Source: Phycisphaerae bacterium
GTDB taxonomy: Bacteria > Planctomycetota > Phycisphaerae > UBA1845
Direction of reading: 5' to 3'
Length of the DNA stretch: 26,172 bases
Assembly (NCBI GenBank): GCA_029260195.1
Contig: JAJDDS010000545.1
Span: forward strand, 1 to 26,172
Shown here: positions 16,624 to 25,158 of the stretch, piece after piece
How the letters are laid out: the number at the start of each line of letters is the position of its first letter
How positions within the stretch are numbered: position 1 is the stretch's first letter
Notes under the pieces: model-generated
What the model was told of the DNA's origin: nothing
Database searches by the model: none
The model's input: the letters and a program-made list of their open reading frames with translations, nothing else
Translations under genes and position numbers: made by a program

Positions 16624-18201
16624 GTGCAACCGAAAGCAAAGCTCGCGCGCATCCTGAGCGTACTGACACCGAAGGGGCTCACTCGATCGGTGTTCGCAGC
16701 GCTTTGCGTCGGCACCGCCCTGCGATTGGTGGTTCTCGCCCTCTCCAGCCCGGAGTGCAACCTGCCGCTCTGGAAGATGTACAGCTGGCCGGTGGATCAC
16801 TGCTACTACGTTCAGTGGTCCCGCCAGACTACGTCGCCGGAGCAGGGGTTGCTCAGTGTCTACACCGAAGCGCCGGAGCAAGACTTCAGAATCCTCCTCG
16901 GTCATGGAGAGATTATCGAGGAGGGCGACGGGAGAGGCGGCGTCGCCAATTACCCGCCGCTGGCCATCTATCTGCTTCACGTCGAGGGACTCCTCCATCG
17001 CGCCCTCGATCCCGGTCAGGTGGCCAACACGGTTGTTGCCCGGGTGGTATTCGGCCTCTTCGCTCTGATGGGTGACCTGATTCTGGCGTGTGGCGTGTGG
17101 CGTCTCGCGGGATTGTTGTTCGGGGGTAGAGCGGGACGCGTCGCGCTGGCGGTTGTCTACCTGATGCCTCCGCTGTGGCTCGACTCCTGCTGGTGGGGAC
17201 AGACCGACAGTTGGGTACTAGCCCCGGCAGTGTGGGTCGTCTTCGCCATGGTGCGACGGCGCTGGCTGCTGGCGGGGGTCCTGTGGGGTGTGGCACTCTC
17301 ACTCAAGCCCCAGGCCATCCTTCTCTCGCCCGTCTGGTTGTTCGTGTGGGCAGCGTCCCTGACGCCGGCTTGGCGGGTTGGTTACGTGCACCGGACGCGC
17401 CACGATTGGGTTCGGGTTATTCTGGCTGTCCTGATGGCACTTGCCGTGGTGAACGTCATAGCATTGCCGTTTTGGGTAACGACGGGTGACGCTTGGTTCC
17501 GACAGAGCTACTTGCGCAATCTGACGGAGGAGGCGCCCCACACGACACTCAAGTCCTTCAACATCTGGTATATCGACCTGCTCGTCACATATGACACTGA
17601 TGTAAGCCGCACGATTGTTGGGGTGACGAAAGACACTTGGGGCAAGATTCTGGGGGTCGCCGGGCTGCTCGTGTCGTACGTGGTTGCGTGGCGCGGGCGG
17701 TGCGCGGTCGAGCACCGAGTCGTCCTTTTCGCCGGGCTGTGGTTGTTGGCCGTCGTCATGTTGCCGACGCGTGTCCACGAGCGGTACGTCCTTATGTGCC
17801 TGCCGTTCTTGGTGGTCGCTGCGGCGGGGAGCCGGCGTCTGTGGCCGGGGGTGATCGGCACGATCGTCATCGGGTGCTTCCAGTTGACTGCCTTCCATTG
17901 GCTTCCCGTCGGCGCCGACCGTTGGTCCATCGAACTTAAGGGCGACACGATAGAGCATCATCGCAACGCAATCGCGCAAGTGTCTGCCGACTACATCGAT
18001 CAACTCCCGACACTTGAGCAGGCGATTGAGATGCGTTTCGATTTTTTCGTTGAAGCGCATCGGAGCTACGCGCCGTATGAGTGGGCTCTGACCCTCGGGG
18101 CATTGCTTTTTGCTGTGGCTACGTTCGCAGCCGGGGCCGGCGTATTCCCGGTCACCAGGAGTGAGGGTGGAGGGCGCGATTGTCGACAGTTAGGGGTGTG
18201 A
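16624..18201 (+). CDS. Gpi18-like GT-C integral membrane glycosyltransferase
   Basis: A 525-residue polytopic protein with about ten hydrophobic segments. Motifs fit GT-C enzymes related to Gpi18-type mannosyltransferases (COG5542): NYPPLAIYLLH after the first periplasmic loop, DSCWWGQTDSWVLAP, LSLKPQAILLSP, and RVHERYVLMCLPFLV. Such enzymes transfer a sugar from a polyprenyl-phosphate donor outside the inner membrane; acceptor and sugar are unknown here. GTG 16624 is preferred because AAGGAG (16611-16616) stands 7 nt upstream. An in-frame ATG at 16531 lies inside a REP-like repeat, lacks a ribosome binding site and would add 31 non-membrane residues. Its stop overlaps the stop of the opposite-strand aminotransferase by 12 bp. 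Confidence 0.85.
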   Translation: MQPKAKLARILSVLTPKGLTRSVFAALCVGTALRLVVLALSSPECNLPLWKMYSWPVDHCYYVQWSRQTTSPEQGLLSVYTEAPEQDFRILLGHGEIIEEGDGRGGVANYPPLAIYLLHVEGLLHRALDPGQVANTVVARVVFGLFALMGDLILACGVWRLAGLLFGGRAGRVALAVVYLMPPLWLDSCWWGQTDSWVLAPAVWVVFAMVRRRWLLAGVLWGVALSLKPQAILLSPVWLFVWAASLTPAWRVGYVHRTRHDWVRVILAVLMALAVVNVIALPFWVTTGDAWFRQSYLRNLTEEAPHTTLKSFNIWYIDLLVTYDTDVSRTIVGVTKDTWGKILGVAGLLVSYVVAWRGRCAVEHRVVLFAGLWLLAVVMLPTRVHERYVLMCLPFLVVAAAGSRRLWPGVIGTIVIGCFQLTAFHWLPVGADRWSIELKGDTIEHHRNAIAQVSADYIDQLPTLEQAIEMRFDFFVEAHRSYAPYEWALTLGALLFAVATFAAGAGVFPVTRSEGGGRDCRQLGV

Positions 18202-19566
18202 TTGCGTGGTGGCGGTTTGGAGGGCGTGGTCGAGGGTGTCGGCGAGGAAGTCGGCGTCGTTGGTGGTGATGCACATTGGAGGCGTGATGCGAAGGACGTG
18301 TCCTTCGAGACCGCCTTTGCCGAGGAGGAGGCCCCTGTCCTTGGCGCTTTCAAGAACGTCGGCGGTGGCTGCGGTGGCGGGTGTCTTGGAGGCGCGGTCC
18401 TCGACCAGCTCGACGCCGAGCATCAGCCCCTTTCCGCGTACGTCTCCGATCAGCGGGTGTCGATCCTTGAGTTCCTCGAGTCGTCGTTTGAGGTGGCGTC
18501 CGACGATGAGGGCGTTTTTCTGGAGTCCTTCGTCGTCGATGATTTCGAGTGTGGCTTGTCCTTGGACCATGGAGACGGGGTTTCCGCCGAAGGTGTTGAA
18601 GTGGTGTCGTTGAGCCATGGGTTCGGCGATCTCGCGGCGGGTGGTGCAGGCGCCGAGCGGGGCGCCGTTGCCGATGCCCTTGGCCATCGTGACGAGATCA
18701 GGCACGACGTCCCAGTTCTGGAACCCCCAGTAATGTTCGCCGGTTCTTCCCCATCCGGTTTGCACCTCGTCCGCGATGCAGAGGCCGCCGTGTTGGCGGA
18801 CGATGTCGTAGACGATTCTGAAGAATTCCGGCGGCGGGTCGACGACGCCACCGACGCCCTGAATCGGCTCGCCGATGAAGCAGGCGAGTTGACCTGAGGT
18901 TTCGAAGCGAATCTTGTCTTCGACGTCGCGGGCGCACCGCATGTCACAGGAGGGATACTCAAGCCCGAAGGGGCAGCGGTAGCAGTAGCCTGGGGCTGCG
19001 TGGTGGACGCCGAAGCCCTGGGGTAGGGGATACTTCCAGGTGGACTGGGCGGTGACGCCCATGGTGGTTTGCAGGCCGCCGTGATAGGCGTTTCGCAGGG
19101 CGAGGATGTCGAATGAACCGGTGGCGAGTCTGGCCATCATGATGGCGATTTCGTTGGCTTCGGATCCGGAATTGGTGAAGTAGGTGACCTCAAGGCCGCT
19201 GTGGTCGGGAAAGTGCTCGGCGAGGCTTTTGGCGTACTGTCCGATGGCGGGGTGGAGGTACAGGGTGGTGGTGTGGGCGAGGGTAGCGATTTGTTTTCGA
19301 ACGGCATCGACGATTCTGGGGTGGGCATGCCCAACCGAGATGGTGACGATGCCGCCGAACGCGTCGAGGTATTGCTTACCGGACTCGTCCCAAACGTGTT
19401 GCATTTTGCCTCGCACGAGGCAGAGGGGGTCGCGGTACATGGTGAGGAGTGCTGGGGTGAGGTATCGGTTGCGAAGGGCAAGGATCTGCTGGCGGGTTGG
19501 GCCGCGGTAGGGCGTCGGTGGGTCGGCGTGAGGGGGCGGTGTGCCGCCGGATTGTGGGTTAGACAT
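18190..19566 (-). CDS. Class III aminotransferase, AGXT2-like (alanine-glyoxylate type)
   Basis: A PLP-dependent class III aminotransferase of 458 residues. It shows TNSGSEANEIAIMMAR, IGEPIQGVGGVV, ADEVQTGWGRTGEHYWGF, VTMAKGIGNGAPLGA with PLP lysine Lys296, HFNTFGGNP, IGDVRGKGLMLGVELV, and a C-terminal RITPPMCIT. The string matches animal AGXT2 and bacterial homologues well. Amino donor and acceptor (alanine/glyoxylate, beta-amino acids, others) cannot be fixed. Four cysteines (CYRCPFG..CDMRC, residues 195-211) are closely spaced, and I recall similar clusters in bacterial homologues. ATG 19566 follows AAGGAGG with proper spacing. A longer frame starting at 19713 would add 49 residues with no ribosome binding site. 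The gene is divergent from the signalling operon. Confidence 0.92.
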   Translation of the reverse strand: MSNPQSGGTPPPHADPPTPYRGPTRQQILALRNRYLTPALLTMYRDPLCLVRGKMQHVWDESGKQYLDAFGGIVTISVGHAHPRIVDAVRKQIATLAHTTTLYLHPAIGQYAKSLAEHFPDHSGLEVTYFTNSGSEANEIAIMMARLATGSFDILALRNAYHGGLQTTMGVTAQSTWKYPLPQGFGVHHAAPGYCYRCPFGLEYPSCDMRCARDVEDKIRFETSGQLACFIGEPIQGVGGVVDPPPEFFRIVYDIVRQHGGLCIADEVQTGWGRTGEHYWGFQNWDVVPDLVTMAKGIGNGAPLGACTTRREIAEPMAQRHHFNTFGGNPVSMVQGQATLEIIDDEGLQKNALIVGRHLKRRLEELKDRHPLIGDVRGKGLMLGVELVEDRASKTPATAATADVLESAKDRGLLLGKGGLEGHVLRITPPMCITTNDADFLADTLDHALQTATTQSHP

Positions 19567-19772
19567 ATCGGACCTCCTTCGGCGGCTGTTGGTATGGTCC
19601 CATGTTATCTCGAACGGCGCGAGAGTCCACACGCGGGGGTGGGCGGGACCGAGAACGCGCTGCGCGAAGCACGGAGTTAAGGGGTCCGAGGATACGAACG
19701 ATAGTAGCGTCATACGCCACCCGGTCCACGCGCGGTTGGAGCGCGGGGGAGGTGGCGGGGATAGGTCAACCG

Positions 19773-21683
19773 GTGCGACTAGACGCCAGGAGAATCAAGA
19801 GCTTTTGGACCGCGGAAGAAGTTCCGCGCTGGATCGGGATGTCGCTGGTTGCGATCCTGTTATTCGGGATGGTCGGCGTGTCCCACTGGAGTGCCGAGTC
19901 AGCGCGGAACGCTCGCGTTGGAACGGCGCGGGATGACGGTGCGGCTGCGGTGGAACTTCTGGCGTGGTCGTTGTCGCGCTCTGAGGCGGGCGACACGCGA
20001 GGTCAGCAGGCAGCGCTGCGGGCGTTCGCGTTGCGACACAACTGCGAACAACTGCGCGTGTATGACCCGTCGCAGCGGGTGTTGGCATCCATCAATCAGA
20101 GTGAGATCGGTGGGGCGATGCATGCGGACGTGGGGAAAACGCCCGCGACGCCGGTCTCGGTGCAGACAGATGTGCTGCCGTCACGTCTCGCGGGTGCCGA
20201 TCGGTGGGTAGTGACGGCGCCGATTCCGAGTGTTACGACGACGGCCGGGGAATCGGGAGTGCCGACGCGGTTCGTCCAATGTGTGCAATCGGTCAGCGGG
20301 GCGTCGGTGAGCGACGGCGGTCGGGTGGGTGTTGCGGCCATCATCGTGATGGCGGTGGGAACGCTTCTGATCGTGTATCGCCTGATGCGGCGCCATTTTC
20401 GGAGCATGACACGTATTTCGGAGAACCTGTTGCTCCGCGGGGAGCCATTGGAGGAGGATCTGACGTCCTTGCGGCTGGCGGATGGTGAGGGCGCTTTGGT
20501 GAGCCAGTGGAATCGTCTGATCGATCTGGTGGACGATCTGTCCGCCAGCGCTCGGCGGGCTACCGCATCGGTGGAGTTGAAGGAGGCGCTGGAGAACTCG
20601 CAAGGGGGTGCGTTGGCGGAGATGGTGAACGCGATTCCGGACGGTCTGTTACATGTGGCTGATGGGGATCGCTTGGTTTACGTCAACGCGATGGCGCGGC
20701 GTTTGCTTCTGCCTGACGGTGGGGAGGGCGCGGGGATCGAGAACGAATCGTTGGCGTCTCTTGAGGTCTGCCCAACGGGGCAATCGGTCATTGGCGAGGT
20801 TCGTGGGGCGCTAAGCGGGGACGGGGCGTTTCGATCGGTGTCGAAAGTGATCGAAGCGGACGGCGGTGGGAGCAGTTACCGCGTGCGCGTATTGCCGTTC
20901 AACACGTCGAAGAGCCGCGGAGAGTGCGTGGTGACGATCGCAGATGTTAGCCAGCAGGTCCGATCGGAGCGTGCGGCGGAGGAATTCGTGTCGCAGGTGA
21001 CGCACGAGTTGCGTACGCCGCTGACCAACATTCGAGCGTACGCGGAGACGTTGTCGAGCGGGATGTTCGAGGATCCGCAGGTGGTCACGGAGTGTTACAA
21101 CGTGATCACGAAGGAGACGCGTCGGCTGTCGCGTTTGATCGAGGACATTCTGAGCATGTCGCAGTTGGAGGTGGGGTCGATTCAACTGCGCCTGGATAGC
21201 GTGGATTTGCGGTCGCTGTTGACGGAGGCGGTTCGGGATCTTCGTGCGCTGGCGGACGACAAAGGCGTGGACATGCAGGTGACGCTCCCGTCGAAGCTTC
21301 CGGCGATGCAGGGTGACCGTGACAAGCTGTCGGTGGTTCTCAACAACCTGCTGGGTAACGCGTTGAAGTATACGCCGTCCGGCGGATCGGTTCAGGTGGG
21401 GTGTCAGGTGACGAGCGAGGAGGTGCTGATCACGGTGAAGGACACCGGGATGGGCCTTGATCCGGCGGAGCACGAGCGGATTTTCGAGAAGTTTCAGCGC
21501 GGGTCATCGCCGGAGGTTGAGGAGATCACCGGTACTGGCATCGGTTTGACTACGGCTCGGGAAATCGTGAGGCGGCACGGCGGCGCGATCCAGGTGATGA
21601 GCCGAGAAGGCGAAGGAGCGACGTTCGCCGTGCATTTACCGTTGACCGAGTCGCGCGTGCGTCGAGACGCCGCGCCGGCGTGA
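19773..21683 (+). CDS. Membrane PAS-domain sensor histidine kinase
   Basis: A sensor kinase of about 636 residues from GTG 19773. TM1 lies at about 20-38, an extracytoplasmic sensor of about 145 residues follows, TM2 at about 185-205, then a HAMP-like linker and a PAS domain starting LAEMVNAIPDGLLHV. HisKA carries SQVTHELRTPLTNIRAY with phospho-His411. HATPase_c has NNLLGNALKYTPSG, DTGMGL and GTGIGL. The start is uncertain: the frame is open back to an ATG at 19602, but that stretch is Arg-rich, has no ribosome binding site and would precede TM1 by about 77 residues. GTG 19752 is another option. The stop overlaps a GTG start for the response regulator. It is the first gene of the signalling operon and the partner of the next gene; the signal is unknown. 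Confidence 0.9.
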   Translation: MRLDARRIKSFWTAEEVPRWIGMSLVAILLFGMVGVSHWSAESARNARVGTARDDGAAAVELLAWSLSRSEAGDTRGQQAALRAFALRHNCEQLRVYDPSQRVLASINQSEIGGAMHADVGKTPATPVSVQTDVLPSRLAGADRWVVTAPIPSVTTTAGESGVPTRFVQCVQSVSGASVSDGGRVGVAAIIVMAVGTLLIVYRLMRRHFRSMTRISENLLLRGEPLEEDLTSLRLADGEGALVSQWNRLIDLVDDLSASARRATASVELKEALENSQGGALAEMVNAIPDGLLHVADGDRLVYVNAMARRLLLPDGGEGAGIENESLASLEVCPTGQSVIGEVRGALSGDGAFRSVSKVIEADGGGSSYRVRVLPFNTSKSRGECVVTIADVSQQVRSERAAEEFVSQVTHELRTPLTNIRAYAETLSSGMFEDPQVVTECYNVITKETRRLSRLIEDILSMSQLEVGSIQLRLDSVDLRSLLTEAVRDLRALADDKGVDMQVTLPSKLPAMQGDRDKLSVVLNNLLGNALKYTPSGGSVQVGCQVTSEEVLITVKDTGMGLDPAEHERIFEKFQRGSSPEVEEITGTGIGLTTAREIVRRHGGAIQVMSREGEGATFAVHLPLTESRVRRDAAPA

Positions 21684-21727
21684 GTTTGTGGGATCGGTTG
21701 CGGCGGGCGCGGGCTGGAGCGAAGCGA

Positions 21728-22135
21728 ATGGCGGACATTCTGGTAGTTGAAGACGACGTCCACATGTTGCGTGTGCTCTCTATGTGGTTGCAGCGGAACG
21801 GGCACGCCGTGCATGAAGTTGCGAACGGACTCGCAGGGCGAGGGCAACTACTCGTGCGCGACTTCGATGCGATTGTGTCAGACGTGAACATGCCGGGAAT
21901 GGACGGTATAAGCCTGGTTCGTTGGCTGCGGACGGAGAAGCGGTCGCAAACGCCGGTGATCCTGCTGAGTTCCCGTTCGGACCAGGCGGAATTGATGAAG
22001 CAGGTGGAGGCGTTCGGGGTCCGAGTGTATCCGAAGCCGTTCTCGCCGTCGCGATTGGTCGTGGAGGTTGAGCGGTGTCTGGCAGAGTCGAGCGGGGAGG
22101 CGATGACGCGGGAGGAGACGTCATTGGGTAGCTGA
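21728..22135 (+). CDS. REC-only response regulator
   Basis: A single receiver domain of 135 residues, without a DNA-binding or enzymatic output, like CheY/DivK-type regulators. Acidic pocket Glu8-Asp9-Asp10, phospho-acceptor Asp52 in IVSDVNMPGMDG, the Ser pair in LLSSRSD and conserved Lys103 in YPKPF are all present. ATG 21728 gives the typical start MADILVVEDD and follows GGAGCG. An alternative GTG at 21680 overlaps the kinase stop as GTGA and would add 16 basic residues. Without an output domain it probably acts by protein contact, most simply on the HD-GYP protein that starts 10 nt downstream. Confidence 0.9.
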   Translation: MADILVVEDDVHMLRVLSMWLQRNGHAVHEVANGLAGRGQLLVRDFDAIVSDVNMPGMDGISLVRWLRTEKRSQTPVILLSSRSDQAELMKQVEAFGVRVYPKPFSPSRLVVEVERCLAESSGEAMTREETSLGS

Positions 22136-22145
22136 CGCGAGCGAT

Positions 22146-23489
22146 ATGGTCATGGAGCGCAAGACATCAACGGGGACGACGGATGATCGCGTACGTGAGC
22201 TGATCTCGCCGCTTGTGGACTCGGTCGCGCGTGTTGTGCGAGGTGAGCCGGCGTCCGCGGTGTCTTTCGACGCGGCGGTTTCGCAGCTCGAGGAGAAGCT
22301 TGGTCTTCTTCTGCGCGAGCATCAGGGAATGGCTGACGACCTGTTGTTGGTCTACGAGCAGCTCTGCATGGTGTTCGACATGACGCGGAATCTGCTAGCG
22401 CTTCGTTGCGAGGAGGACGTTCTCAGTTTGTTCGTGGAGAACCTGCGTCGGAGTTACCCGGACGTTTTTCTCGCGACGGCTTTCGAACGGAGCGGGGAGG
22501 GGTCCGGATATGTGACGAGGGGAGATGTCGATGCGATTCCCGGATGGATCGAGGTGTTGGTGGAGGAGACGCATCGGGAGCGTCGGGTAGGTGTTCGGGA
22601 TTCTGGGGACGTTGTGGGTCAGGCTCTGGACGGTGCATTGCTTCATCGGGAGGAGGCTGTCGCGGCGCCGATTTACGCGGGTGAGGTGTTTGTCTGCGTT
22701 CTGTTGTTATGGCGGCGCGCGGAGCATGGATCCGTTCGCCCATGGCAATCTGGCGAAATGATGTTGCTCGATTCGCTCGCGTCGTTTTGCGGCGATGCGA
22801 TTCGGAACTTCCGTCTGCTGCACGAGTTGCAACGGACATCGATGGACACGGTTCGGACGCTGGTGAATGCGGTGGATCAGAAGGACCCGTATACGTCGGG
22901 GCATTCGAACCGCGTGGGTTACTACGCGATGCTCCTGGCGGCGGAGATGGGTCTCTGCGAGAACGAGCTGCGGACGCTCGAGTGGTCGGCACTCCTGCAC
23001 GACATCGGCAAGATCGGGATTCGCGACGACGTGTTGAAGAAGGCGGGGCGCCTGACGGATGCCGAGTTCGAGCACATCAAGGAGCATCCGGTGCGCGGGT
23101 ACGAGGTGGTGCGTGAGAATCCGCACATGCGGGAATCTCTGGATGGAGTCTTGCATCATCATGAGCGGTATGACGGGAAGGGGTACCCGGAGGGATTGAG
23201 CGGCGAGCGGATTCCATTGCAGGCGCGCATCATTCAGATCGCGGATGTTTTTGACGCGCTCACGACGACGCGATCGTATCGGAACGCCTACGACTGGCGC
23301 GCCGCGTTGGAGATACTCAAGAGCGAATCGGGGAGCGTGGTGGATCCGGGACTCTGCGACGTGTTTGTTCGAATACTGGAACGGTGCCACGCACGAAACC
23401 CAGCCGCGTTCGACGCGATCGGTCAGGCGGGGGTGCGGCTCCATCTGACGGGCACGGGAGTGCCGGCGTCGCACGGAGTTCCGTCATGA
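22146..23489 (+). CDS. GAF-like/HD-GYP domain c-di-GMP phosphodiesterase
   Basis: Predicted to hydrolyse cyclic di-GMP. Of 447 residues, the first 60 or so are helical, about 75-225 look like a degenerate GAF sensor, and about 235-430 are an HD-GYP domain. Key parts are DQKDPYTSGHSNRVGYYA, metal-binding HDIGKIGIRDD (His285-Asp286), IKEHPVRGYE, VLHHHERYDGKGYPEGL with the GYP triplet at 346-348, and IADVFDALTTTRSYR. All expected metal ligands appear intact, so it should be active. No receiver domain is fused; the REC-only protein encoded just upstream may fill that role. Its TGA overlaps the next ATG as ATGA. Confidence 0.92.
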   Translation: MVMERKTSTGTTDDRVRELISPLVDSVARVVRGEPASAVSFDAAVSQLEEKLGLLLREHQGMADDLLLVYEQLCMVFDMTRNLLALRCEEDVLSLFVENLRRSYPDVFLATAFERSGEGSGYVTRGDVDAIPGWIEVLVEETHRERRVGVRDSGDVVGQALDGALLHREEAVAAPIYAGEVFVCVLLLWRRAEHGSVRPWQSGEMMLLDSLASFCGDAIRNFRLLHELQRTSMDTVRTLVNAVDQKDPYTSGHSNRVGYYAMLLAAEMGLCENELRTLEWSALLHDIGKIGIRDDVLKKAGRLTDAEFEHIKEHPVRGYEVVRENPHMRESLDGVLHHHERYDGKGYPEGLSGERIPLQARIIQIADVFDALTTTRSYRNAYDWRAALEILKSESGSVVDPGLCDVFVRILERCHARNPAAFDAIGQAGVRLHLTGTGVPASHGVPS

Positions 23490-24823
23490 TGCTCGATATC
23501 ATACTGCCATGGTTTCCGATCGTGCTGAGTGCGGCTGTTGGCGCGCGGTTGGTTGGTCGGAGCCGGTCGGCGTGGTTGGGGTTGACGTGTGGCGTGTACT
23601 TTGTGGTGGTTGTGCAGATGGCGACCGGGATTCCGTTCTGGTCTGACGCCGGGATGGCGTCGGCGCTTTTGGCGGGGTTTGCCTCGATTGCGGCGATGGC
23701 GGAATGGTCCGGGCGCCGTGGCGACATCATGGACCGCACGGCGGGCGAAGAAGTGCATCACGTGTCGGCGGGTGCGAGTCTGTGTGACATGCGTGCCGTA
23801 TCCGGGGCGATTTCCCAGTTTGACGAATGGTTGGAGGAGCATCGATCGAGCGTTGATGCGTGGGCGAGCTTCGAGGAATTCGTCCGGCATGTTCTGCACG
23901 AGCATTGCCAAGCGACGCACGTTCGTCCCTATCGGATATTGGCGGAAGGGGAGCGGATGGCTCCACTCCGGACGCTCGAGGCGTCCGAGTGCGAGGCGCT
24001 GACGTCGGCTCGGCGGGGGATTCCGGGCCACGTTGCGACGACGGGTCGATCCTACTACGCACACGATTCGGCGCAGGGGAAGCTCGTGGTGTCTCTGGCT
24101 GATCGGTCTGCGGAAGCACCAGAATGGTGTTTCGCGGTGCGTGAGGGGCGGCGGACGATCGGGTTGGTGTCGGTGGCGCATCTGGGGAACCCGGCGGCGC
24201 GGGACGCACTGCAACCGTGGGAGGGGTTGATTCGTCTGTTTTGGATGACGTTGACCGAGGTTTGCCGTGGGCGCGCAGCCGCTCAGACGGACGCGGTTTC
24301 GCAGTTGATGATACGGGACTCGTTTTTGGACGAGGCGGCGCGATGCGCATCCGAATCGTACGCCCGAGGTGAGCCGGTGTCACTCTGCGTGTTGACGGTT
24401 GAAGGGTTGCGCGCGGTGTTGGACGAGGGTAGGTGGGACGTTGCAAGCGAAATTGTCTCGGAGATCAGCGCAACATTCCGCGGGCGCGTGCGCCCGGATG
24501 ATTTGTTGGGCCGGTTCGATGAGGGGAGGTTCTTGATGTTGCTACGTCGCGTCGATTCCGAGTTGGCATCATTGATCGCGGGGCAGCTGATGGATCGGTT
24601 GGCGGCGCTTCCGGCGTTGGAGGCGACGTCCGGTCGCGGGATCCGGTTTCGCTGTGGTGTGGCGGGAAGCGGTACGGAATCCGTCAGCGTACGGGATTTG
24701 CTGGCCAGTGCTCTGGAGCTATGCCAAGCGGCACGACGGGACTCGGTGGAGCTGAAGAGTGACGTCTCGGGGGTTGAGGTGTTGCAAGCCGCGGGGGCGG
24801 CGCGAGCGGAGTCGACAGCGTGA
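23486..24823 (+). CDS. PelD-like membrane GAF/degenerate-GGDEF protein, predicted c-di-GMP receptor
   Basis: A 445-residue protein with two or three N-terminal membrane segments (about 4-24, 29-49, 57-74), a GAF-like middle (about 100-270) and a GGDEF-fold C-terminal domain (about 285-430). Where GGDEF should be, it reads DEGRF (residues 345-349), so diguanylate cyclase activity is unlikely. The inhibitory-site motif RxxD is kept as RPDD (336-339) at the correct distance, aligned with RAIDLPCRYGGEEF in PleD. Membrane helices plus GAF plus inactive GGDEF with an I-site is the layout of PelD, a c-di-GMP receptor for exopolysaccharide export. No other pel genes are nearby. Start ATG 23486 overlaps the HD-GYP stop; a longer frame from 23384 is rejected. 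Confidence 0.75.
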   Translation: MMLDIILPWFPIVLSAAVGARLVGRSRSAWLGLTCGVYFVVVVQMATGIPFWSDAGMASALLAGFASIAAMAEWSGRRGDIMDRTAGEEVHHVSAGASLCDMRAVSGAISQFDEWLEEHRSSVDAWASFEEFVRHVLHEHCQATHVRPYRILAEGERMAPLRTLEASECEALTSARRGIPGHVATTGRSYYAHDSAQGKLVVSLADRSAEAPEWCFAVREGRRTIGLVSVAHLGNPAARDALQPWEGLIRLFWMTLTEVCRGRAAAQTDAVSQLMIRDSFLDEAARCASESYARGEPVSLCVLTVEGLRAVLDEGRWDVASEIVSEISATFRGRVRPDDLLGRFDEGRFLMLLRRVDSELASLIAGQLMDRLAALPALEATSGRGIRFRCGVAGSGTESVSVRDLLASALELCQAARRDSVELKSDVSGVEVLQAAGAARAESTA

Positions 24824-25155
24824 AGGTCGAGCGCCGGACGATCGGGACGGTGGACGTCTGCGCGCCCCTGGATGCGCTTGCGGATGATGTGTCGAGTGAG
24901 TTCGATGAAGTATTGCGGCGATGTTTGAGCGTGGCGAATCCTCGGGTGGTCGTGGACATGAACGAAGTGGGGTACATGGACAGCGCCGCCCTGGACAGTT
25001 TGGTGAACGTATCGGACGACCTTGGCGGGCGTGGGACGCAACTCAAATTGGCAAGTCTGACACCGATGTGCCGAGAGATTCTGGAGCTGACGGGCTTGAG
25101 TTCGCGGTTTCAGTTTTTCGAGGACGTTGATGCGGCGGTGCGGAGCTTCCTGTAG
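24820..25155 (+). CDS. STAS-domain protein (anti-sigma-factor antagonist type)
   Basis: A stand-alone 111-residue STAS domain of the SpoIIAA/RsbV type. The signature VVVDMNEVGYMDSAALDSLV places the possible phospho-acceptor Ser55 after Asp54, as in anti-sigma antagonists. GTG 24820 overlaps the previous stop as GTGA. No RsbW/SpoIIAB-type kinase or PP2C phosphatase is encoded nearby. The partner may therefore be elsewhere, or the protein may act as a scaffold within this operon. Function is inferred from the family only. Confidence 0.85.
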   Translation: MKVERRTIGTVDVCAPLDALADDVSSEFDEVLRRCLSVANPRVVVDMNEVGYMDSAALDSLVNVSDDLGGRGTQLKLASLTPMCREILELTGLSSRFQFFEDVDAAVRSFL

Positions 25156-25158
25156 ACG

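Noticed and set aside
18202..18897. 231-codon plus-strand frame opposite the aminotransferase
   Set aside because: Gly/Val/Asp-rich translation is the mirror of a conserved coding sequence; no family similarity.
18930..18990. Cys cluster (CX2C..CX3C) in the aminotransferase as an iron-sulfur or zinc site
   Set aside because: I recall similar clusters in bacterial homologues of this family, so it is not clearly novel; metal binding cannot be supported by sequence alone.
19602..19772. Upstream ATG for the histidine kinase
   Set aside because: The extra 57 residues are Arg-rich, have no ribosome binding site, and fall in the leader between divergent genes. GTG 19773 or 19752 is more likely, though not proven.
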